Assembly: GCA_949987565.1 (NCBI GenBank)
Contig: OX465121.1
Coordinates: 5,997,590-6,061,589, forward strand
From: Luidia sarsii
Taxonomy: Eukaryota; Echinodermata; Asteroidea; Paxillosida; Luidiidae
Direction of reading: 5' to 3'
Length of the DNA stretch: 64,000 nt
The position numbers and the translations under genes are program-made. Shown here piece by piece: positions 51,301-63,603 of this stretch (position 1 is its first letter; each line of letters starts with the position of its first letter). The notes beneath the pieces are model-generated. The model saw only the letters and a program-made list of their open reading frames with translations, had not been told where the DNA came from and made no database searches.

Positions 51301-52350
51301 AACTTATACAATTTCAGTATTTTTCTGAAATAATACAAAACCCATCTCATGTTTGTCTTACAATTTGGTTGAATAAAACCTTAAATTATCAAAAACAAAT
51401 ATTCACAGTACTGTTGTTAATCAATAGTATGGGGGGTTCTGAACAATACTTGAAGCAAATTATGACCTCGTCTACTTTTATCTTATCCATTAAAACAAGA
51501 CTACGTTGCTCCTAAAACACGTACGTCACTTCTTGGGCCCAAAGCAGCCCGTACTTACAAAGGGCTTCCTTTAGTAAGCGTTCTAAATGCAATATAGAAT
51601 CTACCAGTGCCCAAAAGAGTCGATAACGTCGGAAGTTTACTTGCCTTGTCGATCGCACTGATGGCGTGAAAAAAAGAAGAAGATAATACCGAATTGCAAT
51701 TCTCTCTGACGAGTTTCTCCGCGACCTTCTTGTTTAAAATTGCCCTGTTTCTGTTCCCCTTGCTCACCAGAGGGTCGCTGTTTGCTTTCCAAATATTCAT
51801 CTTTCACGGGAGAGGGTTCTGAGATCGATCTTGGAGAGAGTGAGCGAGCGAGCGAGCGAGGCGGAGATCGCGGGATCCTACAGCGCGTGGCAGAGAGGGT
51901 ATATAGTCCTACACGACCACACGCTGCCCCAAGCGTTTCAAACGCAGCTAGGCCGTGGCACGCGTGATTTCAGCTCATCGCCCGAATTACGATCCGAAAT
52001 GCAGCAGCCATGCAGCCGATTTTAATAAAATAGGCAGAGGGGATCGTTTCTGCGGCGGGTCGAACAAGGAGTGACGTGGCGAGGTAATGGCTAGGGAATC
52101 ACAGGCTCGTCTATTACCGCCCTGGCAACCGGCCTTTGCTCGAGAGCAGAGATAGAGATGACTATAGGTGGACATTGAGCATCTTACTCCGTAATATCAC
52201 TCAAGAAGCAATTGATGGAGTGGTTAATTTATAAGTAACGTTGTTGTATTTGGACATATTAGCAAAGTGCAATACCTATAGACGGTCAAACGGGTGTTTT
52301 GGCAGCCCATATAAGGATACTGAAGACGTCATCACACGTCATCACATGAG
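51301..52350. other. gene-free stretch with a TATA-containing block
   Basis: No supportable coding gene. 51830-51910 holds (GAGC)n and GGGTATATAGTCC, a TATA-like element, in a moderately CpG-rich setting. No downstream coding exon could be joined to it. Confidence 0.4.
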
Positions 52351-52357
52351 GGTCATT

Positions 52358-54011
52358 ACCATTGATCTCCATAATAAAGACTGGATAGGACACCGCGCGT
52401 TGCTCGTGCACAAAATACGCGGTCGAACAATGGCGGCGCGCAACGCTTCAGGAGGGTAGAGTAATTGTGTGTGTTGGTTAGAGCATCTTGCTCTATGGTT
52501 GAAGTTCACTCGCTTGGCTTTGGATGAATTCAGTGGCTACCTTGTAGTTGTAGGAACGAGTAATTAAGGTGCCGGAAATAATTTGTATATCCTCTTAATT
52601 TAGGCCGAAGTATGAATAATTCACGGTGCTTTTAACCTTGCCTATATATAGGAACGAGCATGACGCACTCACACGCTTTAAAAATATATATATATATTTT
52701 CTTGAATAGCCCTATTATTTTGTTTAGCCTATAACTGTCTCTGCATCTGCATAATAGGTAATTCTCATTTAGCTCATCGAATCCGCGTTTGAATCGGCCA
52801 CGGCTACACATTGGTTGCTGGTGTTTATTTTAACTTTTCTGAGCAACTCCAGGAAAAAAAAGAAAAAAAATACTGCCGGAGGAACATTTTTTCATTCATT
52901 CAACGCTTGCACAATTTATTGCAAATTGACAAAAAGCAATGCAGATTTATTTTTTGTAAAAGATTTGCACATGGTTATAAGGCTATAGTCACCAGTGATA
53001 TCCAAGGCCCCACCTACCAAAATACCAACAACCATTATCACAATGATTTCACCCAGATCAACAAAGCCAATCATCTTCTCATAGCTTGGTCGAATGTCGA
53101 ATGGTCGCACTCAACAAACTTACGAATGCATCATTATCTAACGTAATTGAGGAGAATTTATATTTATGGTAGTAATCTTGAACCTTGGAGCCTTGGAAGT
53201 TTGGAACCTTGTTGAGATAATCCTGGCTTCCCGTCAATTCCATAAAACAATCTGTGAAAAACATAAAAGGAAAATTAGTAGGCTAGCTATTAGTACAATC
53301 ATGTAGTAGTAGCACTATCTCAAACTTATTTGGATACTGTTACCTAATCATTCTTTTTTCAAGGGTTGGATTCAGCTTTTGCGTGACCCAATTAACAGCA
53401 GTTGTCAATGATTACTTAAGTTAATAAAGTTGTTCAGTCATTATTCTTCATCCGAAGTTGGTAAATGGTGATAAGAACCGTAGCCTAAGTAAATGGTAGG
53501 CCAGTGGCTATGCGGGAAGGGGGATAGGTTTGGCCTTCTCCCGGAAAAAAAATCATTCTTTGAAGATGATTTTTGGGCCTATAATGTTAATGATTTTTTT
53601 TACCACTGCTGGAACAACAGAGGTCATAGTTATGCCATAAATTGAAAATCTCAGTCATCAATAATTATAAGCATTATGTAGTACTAAAGCCATAAAGGAG
53701 TCCATCTGGGCTAACTAACAACTTACTAACAACTTACGGCTCACTTTCCCGTCTCTCTCCGAGCAATTCACTGCTGCGCACACTTTGCCCATAGTACTTT
53801 GCGAATTTTCCTATTTTATTCGTGTATGTTCACTTTTCTTCAAAAGATGACTGTTTGAAGGGAAAAATGCGTCCACTTCTTTGAGATGTCCATTCTAATG
53901 TGTACGCGCAACAAAACGACACGTTCGTTTTTTACCCTCTTGACAAAACGCACACGCGGACGCGCATTTGACGCAGTGTCCTATCCAGTCTTTATTATGG
54001 AGATAAATGGT
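52358..54011. mobile_element. possible DNA element bounded by 36 bp inverted repeats
   Basis: 52358-52393 (ACCATTGATCTCCATAATAA, then AGACTGGATAGGACAC) and 53976-54011 are near-perfect inverted repeats 1.6 kb apart. Both are followed internally by CpG-rich words. No transposase frame lies between. It could be one element or two oppositely inserted copies of a short repeat. Confidence 0.5.
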
Positions 54012-55100
54012 CATCACACACACACCAACCCTTTGTCTACCCACAACAGGTGACCGAATACAATTGGCAGACAAAGAGGCTAACCAACCAACAGAAAGAC
54101 AGACCAAGGATTTTTGTCTCCTTTTCGGCTCTTAAAGCAACTCACGGTTCGTTGATAATATCACCTACAATGTATATCTATAATATAGCCTCAGTTTGTA
54201 CACATCACGTAGACTGACGACCGCGGAGTACCCAGCGATGGCATTCCCTCGCAATAAAACCACGGTGTCCCAACATTGTATCTCTTAGGTTTCCCCAGAC
54301 CTCGCCAAATCAACGTCGGTACAATGATTCACGACCCCTGGGACGATGTCAGCTAATCAAGAGATAGCGGGTTCGTGCGCAGGGTAAAGGGTTGTTTAAA
54401 ACCATCCCCCCCCCCACAGTACCTTCCGAATGCAGTGCCTCCGCCCTGCACGGTCTCTCTAAACATCTGCCCGCCATGTATTTACTCAAGGGACTTGGCC
54501 AAACATAAATGTTTCCAGTAACACCGCCTTCCTTGTCATCTTTGGTAATTGTTCGGCTGACAAGGCAGCGGTCGTCCCGGCCTAAGTGCAGGACTCGTGG
54601 GAACTCGGCAGGGATAGAGAGTTCGTTTAAGGCGCTGTTTTTCCAGCAACTCTTGTAAGGCAAAGTTTTAATGTGAACGAGTTAGACAAATAAAGGGTGG
54701 GTACCTGAAAAGGGTACTAATGTTTGATATTATTATATGTGATTTTTGAAAATGTCCAGGCGCCTTACGGAAAGTCATTCTGGCACTCCAACTTGTCTCT
54801 GTTCATCCCTCTCATAATATAATCATCATCGCCATTATCCTCATCAAAATAATTCTTAACATCCACATCACCATCTTCTAATCACTAGCCCCACCAGCAC
54901 CATGACAACGCCATCCGTGCGCGCGTCCGTCCATCCATCCATCTGACCTTTAACCTCTAGTAGATCTTCAAGGGATGGGTAGGATACAGCCAGACTTCTC
55001 TTCGACAACTTCTGCCAAAGCAATTATACCACCTCCCCCCTCAATGTCCATCTCGATATCTTGGCCTATACACTAGCCCAGTCCCAACCTAATCTGGCCG
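54012..55100. other. gene-free stretch
   Basis: Unique, mostly AT-rich sequence. 54300-54660 is GC-richer and contains an open minus-strand frame (54349-54663) that I do not recognise and do not support as a gene. Confidence 0.4.
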
Positions 55101-55119
55101 ATTTGGGCGAATGGCATGA

Positions 55120-55200
55120 GCAATCAATGGGGCGGGACCAATGGGCCAGAAGAGGCAGCCACGCTTTATATAACACGACCTACATTCGCGCAGGCAGCTT
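55120..55200 (+). promoter_or_regulatory. candidate core promoter: GC box, CCAAT, TATA
   Basis: GGGGCGGG at 55129-55136, CCAAT at 55138-55142 and CTTTATATAAC at 55164-55174, in an order and spacing suited to plus-strand transcription starting near 55200. No coding exon was found downstream. The first ATG (55286) opens only about 21 codons. Confidence 0.4.
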
Positions 55201-57670
55201 GGTAGAAGGATATTAGCCCGTATCCTATAGTTGCAGAAGTGGCAACGTCACGCCCAAAGTGACACATTGTATATAATCGGCCTACATGTCGGCATACACG
55301 CGCATACAATCATTCCTTGGCTTATCTAGCCTGGTTCCCGGCACACTGTAAAAAGCATATCACATTTCGTTGATGTCAGGCGTGCCATTTTGAAAATAAT
55401 AAAAAACGGTTGGATATAAGAAGTGCTTTTCTTAAAGGAAACTTTGTGACAATATGCAGGCAGTTTATGAAAATCTGGGAATAGCAAACGCATAAGGAAC
55501 AATAATTTCAAAAACAAAAATGTATGAAAGATAAAAACGCAGACATACATAAAAACAAAAATAAAACACAAATAAAAAAAACATCACAAAAAGGTAAAGT
55601 AACTCAATGGCAATTAGGACCAACGTTTAATAAAAAAGTAGAAACACAAAACAACAGAAAAAAAATAATTCAGACAAAATAAATTGAAATATAATTATAT
55701 TCACATGTATTTTCATAAAACATCAACTCAACAATAAACTAAACAATACTTTTAAGACTTCCATCTAACAGTATTGAAAAAAAAGCCATCAAATTGATGA
55801 TTCAAAGGTTTGACTATTGTTTCCATAAATGTGTCTGAAACAAATTAACTGGCCGATCTCACAAAGCTGCCACCGACAGGCACATGTACTTATGATGACA
55901 AGTACGAAAGAGAACAAGCGTGTGATGCTTATTGCTTGGCACATATCCTCTATCCACGTTTATCTTATCTGACCTCCACACATGGCTATTGACCGATCAA
56001 GCGATCGTATTAGCTTTTCTTTGAGCTTCAGCAAGTTGTGTTGCTCAGACAACTGTAAGACCTCGGCCCACGAGCTAAAGGATTTCAATCATATCTCACG
56101 TGCGTGTGTTGTACAGCATGCATGGGCAGGCGGTGCTGTATTTACGGCAGCCACACCTTCATCTGGATGCGATTATTAAATAACGGATCATTAGGAGTCA
56201 AGTGATCACGCGGTAGAACGTTGGACGGACACAGGGTCGGGAATAGGGCGAACAAACAGATGGGATAGAGATCACATCTACCACCGAGCAACCTTGGGGT
56301 ATCTGAGGCGATTATATGTAGCCAGGAAAGGGGGGTTGGACACGCTTTGGTAAGGCGGCAGGTTGAAGTCGCTCGACACAAGACGGCTACTTTCTAACTA
56401 AGAAAGAGTCAAGAGCTCAGAAAGGTGAGCTGTGTGTGAGGACCAGATAGCCCTAATGGTCAACTTGTGGTAATATACGCCCAAATGATAACCAGCACCA
56501 TGTATGTCCGTGTAATAAAGTATAGGCACCGGACTGTTTGCCTGCATACAGCCTCGCCTTTGTCGACAAGGCTTTGAGGGGAAAGGAAAAGCACGATGAC
56601 TGCGCCGTTCTAAATAAGTATCAATCGAGTAACGGCGCTACTGCAATCTGACACGACATATACAGCGTTACAAAACTCCAAGTTATACGCTTGCATTTCA
56701 GTAAAATGGTTAATTCCCAGTACAGCGTCAATATGACTCGGACTAGTCGTACACAGGGTGGGTGCATGGATGTCCCGTGGAAAGGTGAACAATGCGGGCC
56801 TTTTGGGGGGCAGAGGGGAGAGCAGAACAGGAGAAGGATTGGATTTCGCGAACCGATAGGTGGGCGAGTTGCTTCTACCTAATCAGCGTGACGACCTACG
56901 CCGGGCTAGGCGGACAGGCTCGCGCAGAACCCAGGTACTCACACCGTACCCATGCACAGTGGCCCGCTAGAGAACTTGCTCAGGCTACAAAATGCAATTA
57001 CGATCCCGACTGCAAAGCTGAAGGCTCTATAGGGAGCGCACAATGGCTTGTTTGCTGGCCCTTCCCTTGGAAATACCGTCCGGTCAAGAAGAGAAAAAAA
57101 AGGCTTGACGGTATGACTGTATCAGGAACCTTCTCTAATCGGAAATAGGGGAGCAATTGCGTAGGGGGTAGAATCACTAAATGGCTTGTCTGAGCAGTGG
57201 AAAATTTATTGTCAGATTGACAAGCGTTGTGAACACGCTGTGACAACATAATAGCAGCGAGTGTACCTGTATCGCGGTACCTCTGCTCTTCAGTCTCTCT
57301 ATACAAGGACTATACTACCGATTGACCCCTAGACATGACGTCATTTCAGTAGGGCGCCCTCTAGAAGAGGTTGACAAGGACGTATCTGATTGGTCCATTC
57401 CATGAGCGTACAGTACTGAGTGTTCTGTAGCTGTAGGGTCATTGATGAGTGGCTACAAGTTCAATCCACCAAAGTCTATAAGACTTTGTGGTATAAGTCA
57501 TTGGCTCTGACTCCAGATTTTACTGAAACTAATTCGACCCTACCTGACCCACTTTCAAGAAATCAGAGGCTTGGGAATGGCCCCCTTGCTCAAGGCCGCC
57601 ACCGTCCCTGCCCCACTGCACTGCGTGCGACCAGAGACAACTTCGTACTTAACCTTTAAGAGCGATCATT
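55201..57670. other. gene-free stretch
   Basis: 55320-55800 is AT-rich. The rest is unique sequence without repeats I could pair. 57351-57364 contains AGGGCGCCCTCTAG, the inverse of the word in the INTS9/PRPF6 promoter. Confidence 0.4.
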
Positions 57671-57674
57671 AGTT

Positions 57675-57935
57675 CCGCATTGTGCACCGGCCCGTATACC
57701 GCGCCCCAAATCGTTTTCCATCTCGCTAAATTAGCCTCGGATTTTCGGCTGAAATTGACCGTGAATATGCGTTCCCCCCTTATCGTAATTAATTCGATGA
57801 AAATGAGCCAGGGCTATCAGATTGGCTCGCCCTCCGACGTGGAAAATATTATTTTCACACATGTACATGGATAATTAGATAGCATCAAACTAATAACACA
57901 GTGGCTCCGTAACTATGGCAACTCGTTTGTTTATT
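57675..57935. promoter_or_regulatory. candidate conserved non-coding element, homeobox-site rich
   Basis: Non-repetitive sequence with TAATTAATTCGAT near 57787, ATAATTAGAT near 57872 and CTAAATTAGCC near 57727, all homeodomain-type TAAT cores, and a CACATGTAC E-box. The composition differs from the simple repeats around it. This is a guess from motif density only. Confidence 0.3.
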
Positions 57936-58553
57936 ACCGTTGGGAAGTCCGAGGTGGTGACGTCAGAGGGATGCAGTCGGCCGTCACGTGGTTTGAATGT
58001 TATTCTTAAGTCTCAGATACTGCGTGGAAAAGATAAAAAAAACACATACACATATTATTTTTAAAATCCAGTGTTATGTTACTGTGACAAACGTTGGGAC
58101 AATTCTGATATCTTCATGTAATGCTACGGTTATTGCTACCCGCGATTCGCCAGTTGACCATGTGCACAGGACGTAATAGGTATGAGAAGTGCACCTATTC
58201 CATAGGACCAATGGTGCGTGCTGCATGTTTATAGCTTTCCCTTTCCATCGTCAATTTAACCCTTAGGGCTGCGTCACAGTCATGTTGAGGACAGACCAGA
58301 ATAGATCCGTTGCCCAATAATTGGTAACACGCAGAGACGATGTATCGGCAACCCCTGATCTGACACGGCCCAAAATGGCGCCTGGTGACGTCAATGAGAT
58401 CAAAGGTCATGTCCCGCTCCGTCGCTATAGCTTCAGATTACATCTGGCGACTGCAGCCCTGCTATGCCAATGGACCCGTGTACTATTTCTAGAAGTGACA
58501 ACATGAGAATTTGACACGGCCCAGAGTGATCGTGTACAATTTGAGGCCATTTC

Positions 58554-58821
58554 AATGGACCTTTCCCATGAAATATGCAAATAAGAGCTGGCGCATGCGC
58601 TTTACTAAATTGGTGGGCAAACGAGTGCGCGATGCGTGCAGGTTTTGAAATACGCGCGCAGGAGACGCTGAATAGCCAATGACCGCACGCCAAACTGTTA
58701 GTGAGAAGGAACGCGCGCACGCCCGTGGAAAACTATGATTGGTTGGCAGCCCGCTTGCCCACCAATTTAGTTAAGCGCATGCGCTAGGTCTAATTTGCAT
58801 ATTTCATGGGAAAGGTCCATT
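58554..58821. mobile_element. MITE with 67 bp arms carrying NRF1-like and octamer sites
   Basis: The arms at 58554-58620 and 58755-58821 are inverted with few mismatches (AATGGACCTTTCCCATGAAA at the tip). Each arm contains GCGCATGCGC (58591-58600; 58775-58784), the NRF1 core, and ATGCAAAT (58575-58582; complement 58793-58800), the POU octamer. No coding capacity. Confidence 0.8.
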
Positions 58822-59470
58822 ATGGATAACTCCTTCATGCGCGCGTCGCTAGGGGCGCAGTGCGCAGGCGCTTGTCCTCGTTCCCGATTGGTCAAGAGTG
58901 GAGGGAGCGCTTAGCGACAGCGCGTGCGCAAGGCCCGCGACGCGGACATGATTGAAGGGCCGCCGCTAGCAGGATCTTATTACAGGGCAAATGTCAATCA
59001 ATCAGTTGATGTAGAAATGTTATCAAATTGACAAGGCGTCCTTGAATTACCGAGTATACGTCACCTGGCACAGTTTAGCCGTTGGAAAGGCGCTCGTCTT
59101 ACACCCGACTCTTAACCAAACGGCAATCGGCAAATTGGCGGCAACATAACCAACCACCATGACCCCCGCGAGGCGGTTTACTTCACTTGTCAGTGCACCT
59201 CCTGACACATATGACCCATTTATGGGCAGGGTGGCGAATGAGTTCTTCAATGGCCCGTGCAATCTCGTTCCCCGGGTAGCACTCGGACCGCTCTCCAAAG
59301 GAACAAGGGTCATGCCGGTGAGTTATGGGCGCCGTACATGTACGTGATTGCAAGTACCGTTTGGCGCGAGTGGCAAGTAAGAGGCAAAGCGGGGGGAACG
59401 GTCGAGCTGTCTCTGATAGGAAAATAAATGGAAATCAATTCTCTAGTGCAGACGTTCACCATGGTCCATA
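58822..59470. other. CpG-rich gene-free stretch
   Basis: 58835-58950 has many CpGs with GCGCAGTGCGCAGGCGC, a GATTGG (inverted CCAAT) and GCGTGCGCAAG, promoter-like in composition. No first exon can be named. Confidence 0.4.
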
Positions 59471-59900
59471 TGCTCTTATATGCCCTTCCTACTCGTCTTC
59501 CTCCTCACTTTGCTTATTCGTCATCCTCATTTCTCTTCCTCCTCCTATTCCTCCTCCTTTACCCCTCCTCCCCTTCTTCCTCCTTCTCCTCTTCCTCCTC
59601 ATCCCTCTTTCTCCCTCCTCCCATTTCTTCTCCTTCTTTTTCTCCTCCTTCTTCTCCTCCTTCCCCGTTTCTTCTTCTTTTTCTCCTCCTCCTTCTTCTC
59701 CTCCTTATTCTCCTTCTTTTTCTCCCCTTCTCCTTCTCCTCCTCCTTTTTCTCCTCCTCCTTCTCCTCATTCTCCTTCTTTTTCTCCCCTTCTACTTCTC
59801 TTACTTCTTTTTCTCTCCTTCTCCTTCTCCTCCTTCTTCTCCTCCTCTTTCTCCTTCTCCTCCTCCTTCCTCTGTCTCTGGAAGTCTGTTTCTTTCTCCC
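59470..59900. repeat. TTCTCCTCC pyrimidine array
   Basis: About 430 bp of C/T-only sequence (CTCCTTCTCCTCCTTTTTCT-like). All open frames here on both strands are compositional. Confidence 0.95.
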
Positions 59901-60800
59901 TCTCCCCACTCTCCCCTGCCGTAAGACCTTCTTGTCCTCGTCTTCCTCTCCGTCTCACCCTACTTAGATCACGACCCCGTGTCCATAGGACTCACTCTCC
60001 CTCTCTCTCTCTTAGTGAGAGGAGATGAGGCGACTGTCTCCTAACAAATCACCTATCCTGTCCTACAAGGCCACGGTCCATCGAAGTGCGGATACACTTT
60101 CCCCAGCTGTGGAGCAAGGAGGCAAAAGTATCGCTACACGGCGCACGGCGTCTTCATTAAACCTGAAAGCATTTTGCCTCCGAGTCCAATCAGAGAGCCG
60201 GGTACGACGGCTCCGTGATGCGCCGAGCGCACGAGACACGGACCACAATCGACACTTTCTCATTAATTATGGGACTTAGCACATTCAATCCGGCGTCTGT
60301 CAATGTGCGCGGGTGGAAGGCCAAGTGGGATGAGGTTGACAGCGGAGAGGAGGGGGAGGAGGATGGTAGACGGTCACGTGGGAGCGTGGTGGGGATGAGT
60401 TGAGACCAACAGCCTTTAATAATTGGCGCTAATGATGAACGAACGGTAAACAGAGCGTGCAGAACACCCGGCAACACCATATCGGTCACACATTACTTAG
60501 TGCAAATGCTGCTTAACCTTTCCAATTCATTTTCCGGGGATTTTTTCTTGGCCCATCTTGAATCGGCATCTGAGATGGATCTTGCACAACAGATCCTTTA
60601 AGAAGGAGAGGACAGTTGGGATGCGTTCGGACGCAATGGGACAGAGGGGGAGACGTACTCATGAGACAGGTCCCACGGGTCTCATCAACCTTTTAGAGGA
60701 AGCTCTGGTGGAAGCAACCAAGAAGATGCAAGGAAGAAGGACGATGAGGACAAATAAAGATGGGTTTCCGGAAAACTGCTTTATAGTCTGAATCTCAAGG
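59901..60800. other. gene-free stretch, partly complex sequence
   Basis: 60050-60320 is non-repetitive and CpG-containing with CATTAATTATGGG and CTGTCAATG (homeodomain and TALE-type words), a weaker candidate regulatory block. No coding support. Confidence 0.35.
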
Positions 60801-60801
60801 C

Positions 60802-61001
60802 TTATCTTTGAATCGTCTGGAATAGGACTCGAAAACAGGACTGCATGGAATTCAGTCTGGTTTCGGACTCCATCATGCACAGGTATATTGTGATGATAGT
60901 TTTATCTCTGAATCGTCTGGAATAGGACTCGAACACAGGACTGCATGGGATTCAGTCTGGTTTCGGACTCCAGCATGCACCGGTATATTGTGATGATAGT
61001 T
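60802..61001. repeat. 100 bp direct duplication
   Basis: Two adjacent 100 bp units starting TTATCT(T/C)TGAATCGTCTGG at 60802 and 60902, about 95% alike. Confidence 0.92.
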
Positions 61002-61029
61002 CGGTTTTTAAAAAAGGTATAACATGATG

Positions 61030-61190
61030 TTTGTGCCGAGGAGAATATAATTCATTGAGGGTTTGCCTTGCTCGACGTGATAAACACTGCTTTGCCCGAT
61101 GCCTGATGAAAAAAACCCACATAAGGCAGCGCGGGCGGGATTCGAACCCGTGACTATCGCTTTCTAGTGCAGACGTAGTTGCATTTTCTT
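61030..61190 (-). mobile_element. second tRNA-like SINE family, copy 2
   Basis: On the minus strand it contains GGGTTCGAATCCCGCCCGC, a strong B box with T-arm. It shares GAGGGTTTGCC and TTTCTAGTGCAGACG with 50518-50690. The A box is not convincing, so it is not called as a tRNA gene. Confidence 0.7.
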
Positions 61191-62455
61191 GATTTTTTGG
61201 AGTGTTTGTTTTTTTACAAGACGGATGCGGAGATGAAGCCAAATCCGTAGCGTTGGCAACGACAGGACCTCCCCCCACCCCGTGAACTTCACAGTCCACC
61301 GATCGGCATGGCGAGAGGCGGGCAGCGTTATTTAGATCTCCGGTGGTCGGAGCTAGCACTGGGCGAGTGCGACAGGGTGGCAAATGGAGCTAACAGCTGT
61401 GCCTGCATGCATGGTGGCATTAATGGGCTTGACGAGATGGACTCCATGGAGAGACCGATAATGGGGCCCTGCACTCACTCCCAGGGACTGGTAGCTTGGA
61501 GATACCTGGAGAGAGTGGAGAGTGACGGTTCTCCCCTCTAGTAATTCCCCGTTAATGAGGCCGGGGACCGGCTAATACGGGAGCTGAAGCTCAATGAGAG
61601 AAGACCAAGAATTAGAAAACAGTGCCTCGATAGTGGAAAATTCATGATCTCATTCAATAAAATCACGCAGAATGGAATTCCCAGGAAGCTATATCGAGGA
61701 CCGGTACATCTAGATCATACCTGAATGCGTATTTCTTTCAATAGATCATCCTTAAAAAAGGCCAGAGTTTAGGTAAAGCCGGGGGTTAAGGTCAAAGAAA
61801 GTGCAGACTACAAAAACATTTCCTCAGTAATTAAATATATGGATGGTGGCTTCAATAATGAAACAGATGATAACTGATACTGAATGCATTGTCTTGTCTT
61901 GTATTGGTTACGACTGGGTGTGACACACGAGTGTATGTGACACGGCTGAAGCCTCTGGCTATGGCTTGGGTAGATTCCGGTGTAACTGGGAGCCGCTCAC
62001 GAGCTATGACTACGACATTGGTAAGACTATTAAATAACACGTATGGGCTACTGTACCTTGAGACAGCTACCTATCAAAAAAACTGAGTTGAGTGTGTCTG
62101 TCCACTCTGTCATATCCCTAATATAAAAATGTTTTCATCAAGACTTCTCACTCCTTTGGGACCAACGGTATATACTGTCTTTGCCCGAAACAGGTAAGTA
62201 TTGCAGAACAAAATAATAGGCTTCTTATGTTTCACATTGGAAGAGGGATGAGGTAGAGAATGCATTAGGCTTAATTTGGGGGCGATGGAGTAAGGAGTAG
62301 ATGTCTAGCTTAGGGCAAGGTCTCGTACTGTGCATGCTTTTATGATGGGATTATTGCCACAATGCTACAGGAAAACCCTGAAGATTGCATGTGGGTGGAG
62401 AACTGGGGATTACTGAGTTTGGTGACGGACTGTAAAGAAGGCCGAGTAGGAGTAG
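61191..62455. other. gene-free stretch
   Basis: No supportable gene. 61330-61620 is complex, non-repetitive sequence with CCGTTAATGAGGCC and GGCATTAATGGGC words. Further exons of the minus-strand gene at 62997 could be hidden here but none was recognised. Confidence 0.35.
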
Positions 62456-62504
62456 GGAGTGGAAGGAGGGAGGGAGGGGGAGGGAGGGAGGGGAAGGAGG
62501 GAGG

Positions 62505-62557
<53 letters not shown>

Positions 62558-62610
62558 AGGCAGGCAGGCAGGGAGGGAGGGGAAGGAGGGAGGGAGGGGA
62601 AGGAGGGAGG

Positions 62611-62651
<41 letters not shown>

Positions 62652-62724
62652 AGGGAGGGAGGGAGGGAGGGAGGGAGGGAGGGGAGGGAGGGGAGGGAGG
62701 GAGGGAGGGAGGGAGGGAGGGATG

Positions 62725-62777
<53 letters not shown>

Positions 62778-62975
62778 AGGGAGGGAGGGAGGGAGGGAGG
62801 GAGGGAGGGGTGCAGGCGGGGAGGGAGGAAGGCAGGGAGGAATGGAGGCAGGGAGGGATGGAGGCAGGGAGGGAGGGAGGGATGGAGGGAGGGAGGGAGG
62901 GGGAGGGAGGGAGGGAGGGAGGGGGAGGGAGGGGGAGGGAGGGGGAGGGAGGGGGAGGGAGGGGGAGGGAGGGGT
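62456..62975. repeat. GGGA/GGCA tetranucleotide array
   Basis: About 520 bp of GGAG and GGCA tetranucleotide blocks, ending 22 bp beyond the donor of the exon at 62997. Long open frames on both strands are compositional. Confidence 0.96.
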
Positions 62976-62996
62976 TACTCTTGGACGGCCACTCAC

Positions 62997-63106
62997 CTTC
63001 TTACGGCTGTCTATTGCTTGCTGGATCCACATAATCTCCATGGCAACGCCACTGCGCATTGCTTCAAGCTCCGCAATGCCTGATGGGTAATCTTCCTCTG
63101 TCATCT
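62997..63106 (-). CDS. probable coding exon of an unidentified gene (possibly IQCC-like)
   Basis: Between an acceptor (GATCAG) at 63107-63108 and a consensus donor (AAG|GTGAGT) ending at 62997, the minus strand encodes MTEEDYPSGIAELEAMRSGV and AMEIMWIQQAIDSRKK. The ME(L/I)xWxQQAI-SRK pattern recalls a segment of IQ-domain protein IQCC, but this rests on memory of one short motif. The ATG at 63104 could be internal or the start. Neighbouring exons were not found; upstream ones would lie beyond 63110. Confidence 0.45.
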
Positions 63107-63242
63107 CTGATCAAGAAATCGTTCAAAAACAAAAAAAACAACATTTCCCTCATTCAAATTGACCTATTAATTTAAAACCCTATACATCTTCTAGTGTCGA
63201 TAGAGTGATAGCAAAGAAGGGTTCCAAACTGCATACTCTCGT

Positions 63243-63603
63243 AAAGCCCCTACACAACATTGGTCGAGGTCAAAGAATAGTATCCATACGTTGTCTGATC
63301 CAACATATGCATGAAATAGCACACCTATGAAAATTTCAGCTCAATCCGCCAACCGAGTCTCGTTAAATCGAGAAAACTGCTTCATTTGTTTCGCGAAAAT
63401 GCAGCATTCAACGTCGTACTGTTCCGAAAAATAGTCGGTGAGACGTAAACTATTTCTTTTACTCATTTCTACCAAAATACAACATTTTAGGCAGAAACAT
63501 TTCATTTAGAGGTTTCTACTATAACCATCTTCAAACTGTATAAGTTTCATGTAAAACTGTGAACATTTGTTTTTCGATCTTACCAATGTTGTGTAGGGGC
63601 TTT
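63243..63603. mobile_element. MITE family M1, copy B
   Basis: Left end AAAGCCCCTACACAACATTG and right end CAATGTTGTGTAGGGGCTTT are near-perfect inverted repeats. The interior, with ATGAAAATTTCAGCTCAATC and CGATCTTACC, parallels copy A at 21903-22227. Confidence 0.85.

Noticed and set aside
61110..61160. tRNA gene on the minus strand from a strong B box
   Set aside because: No A box or acceptor stem at the right distance. The surrounding sequence is shared with 50518-50690, so it is a SINE.
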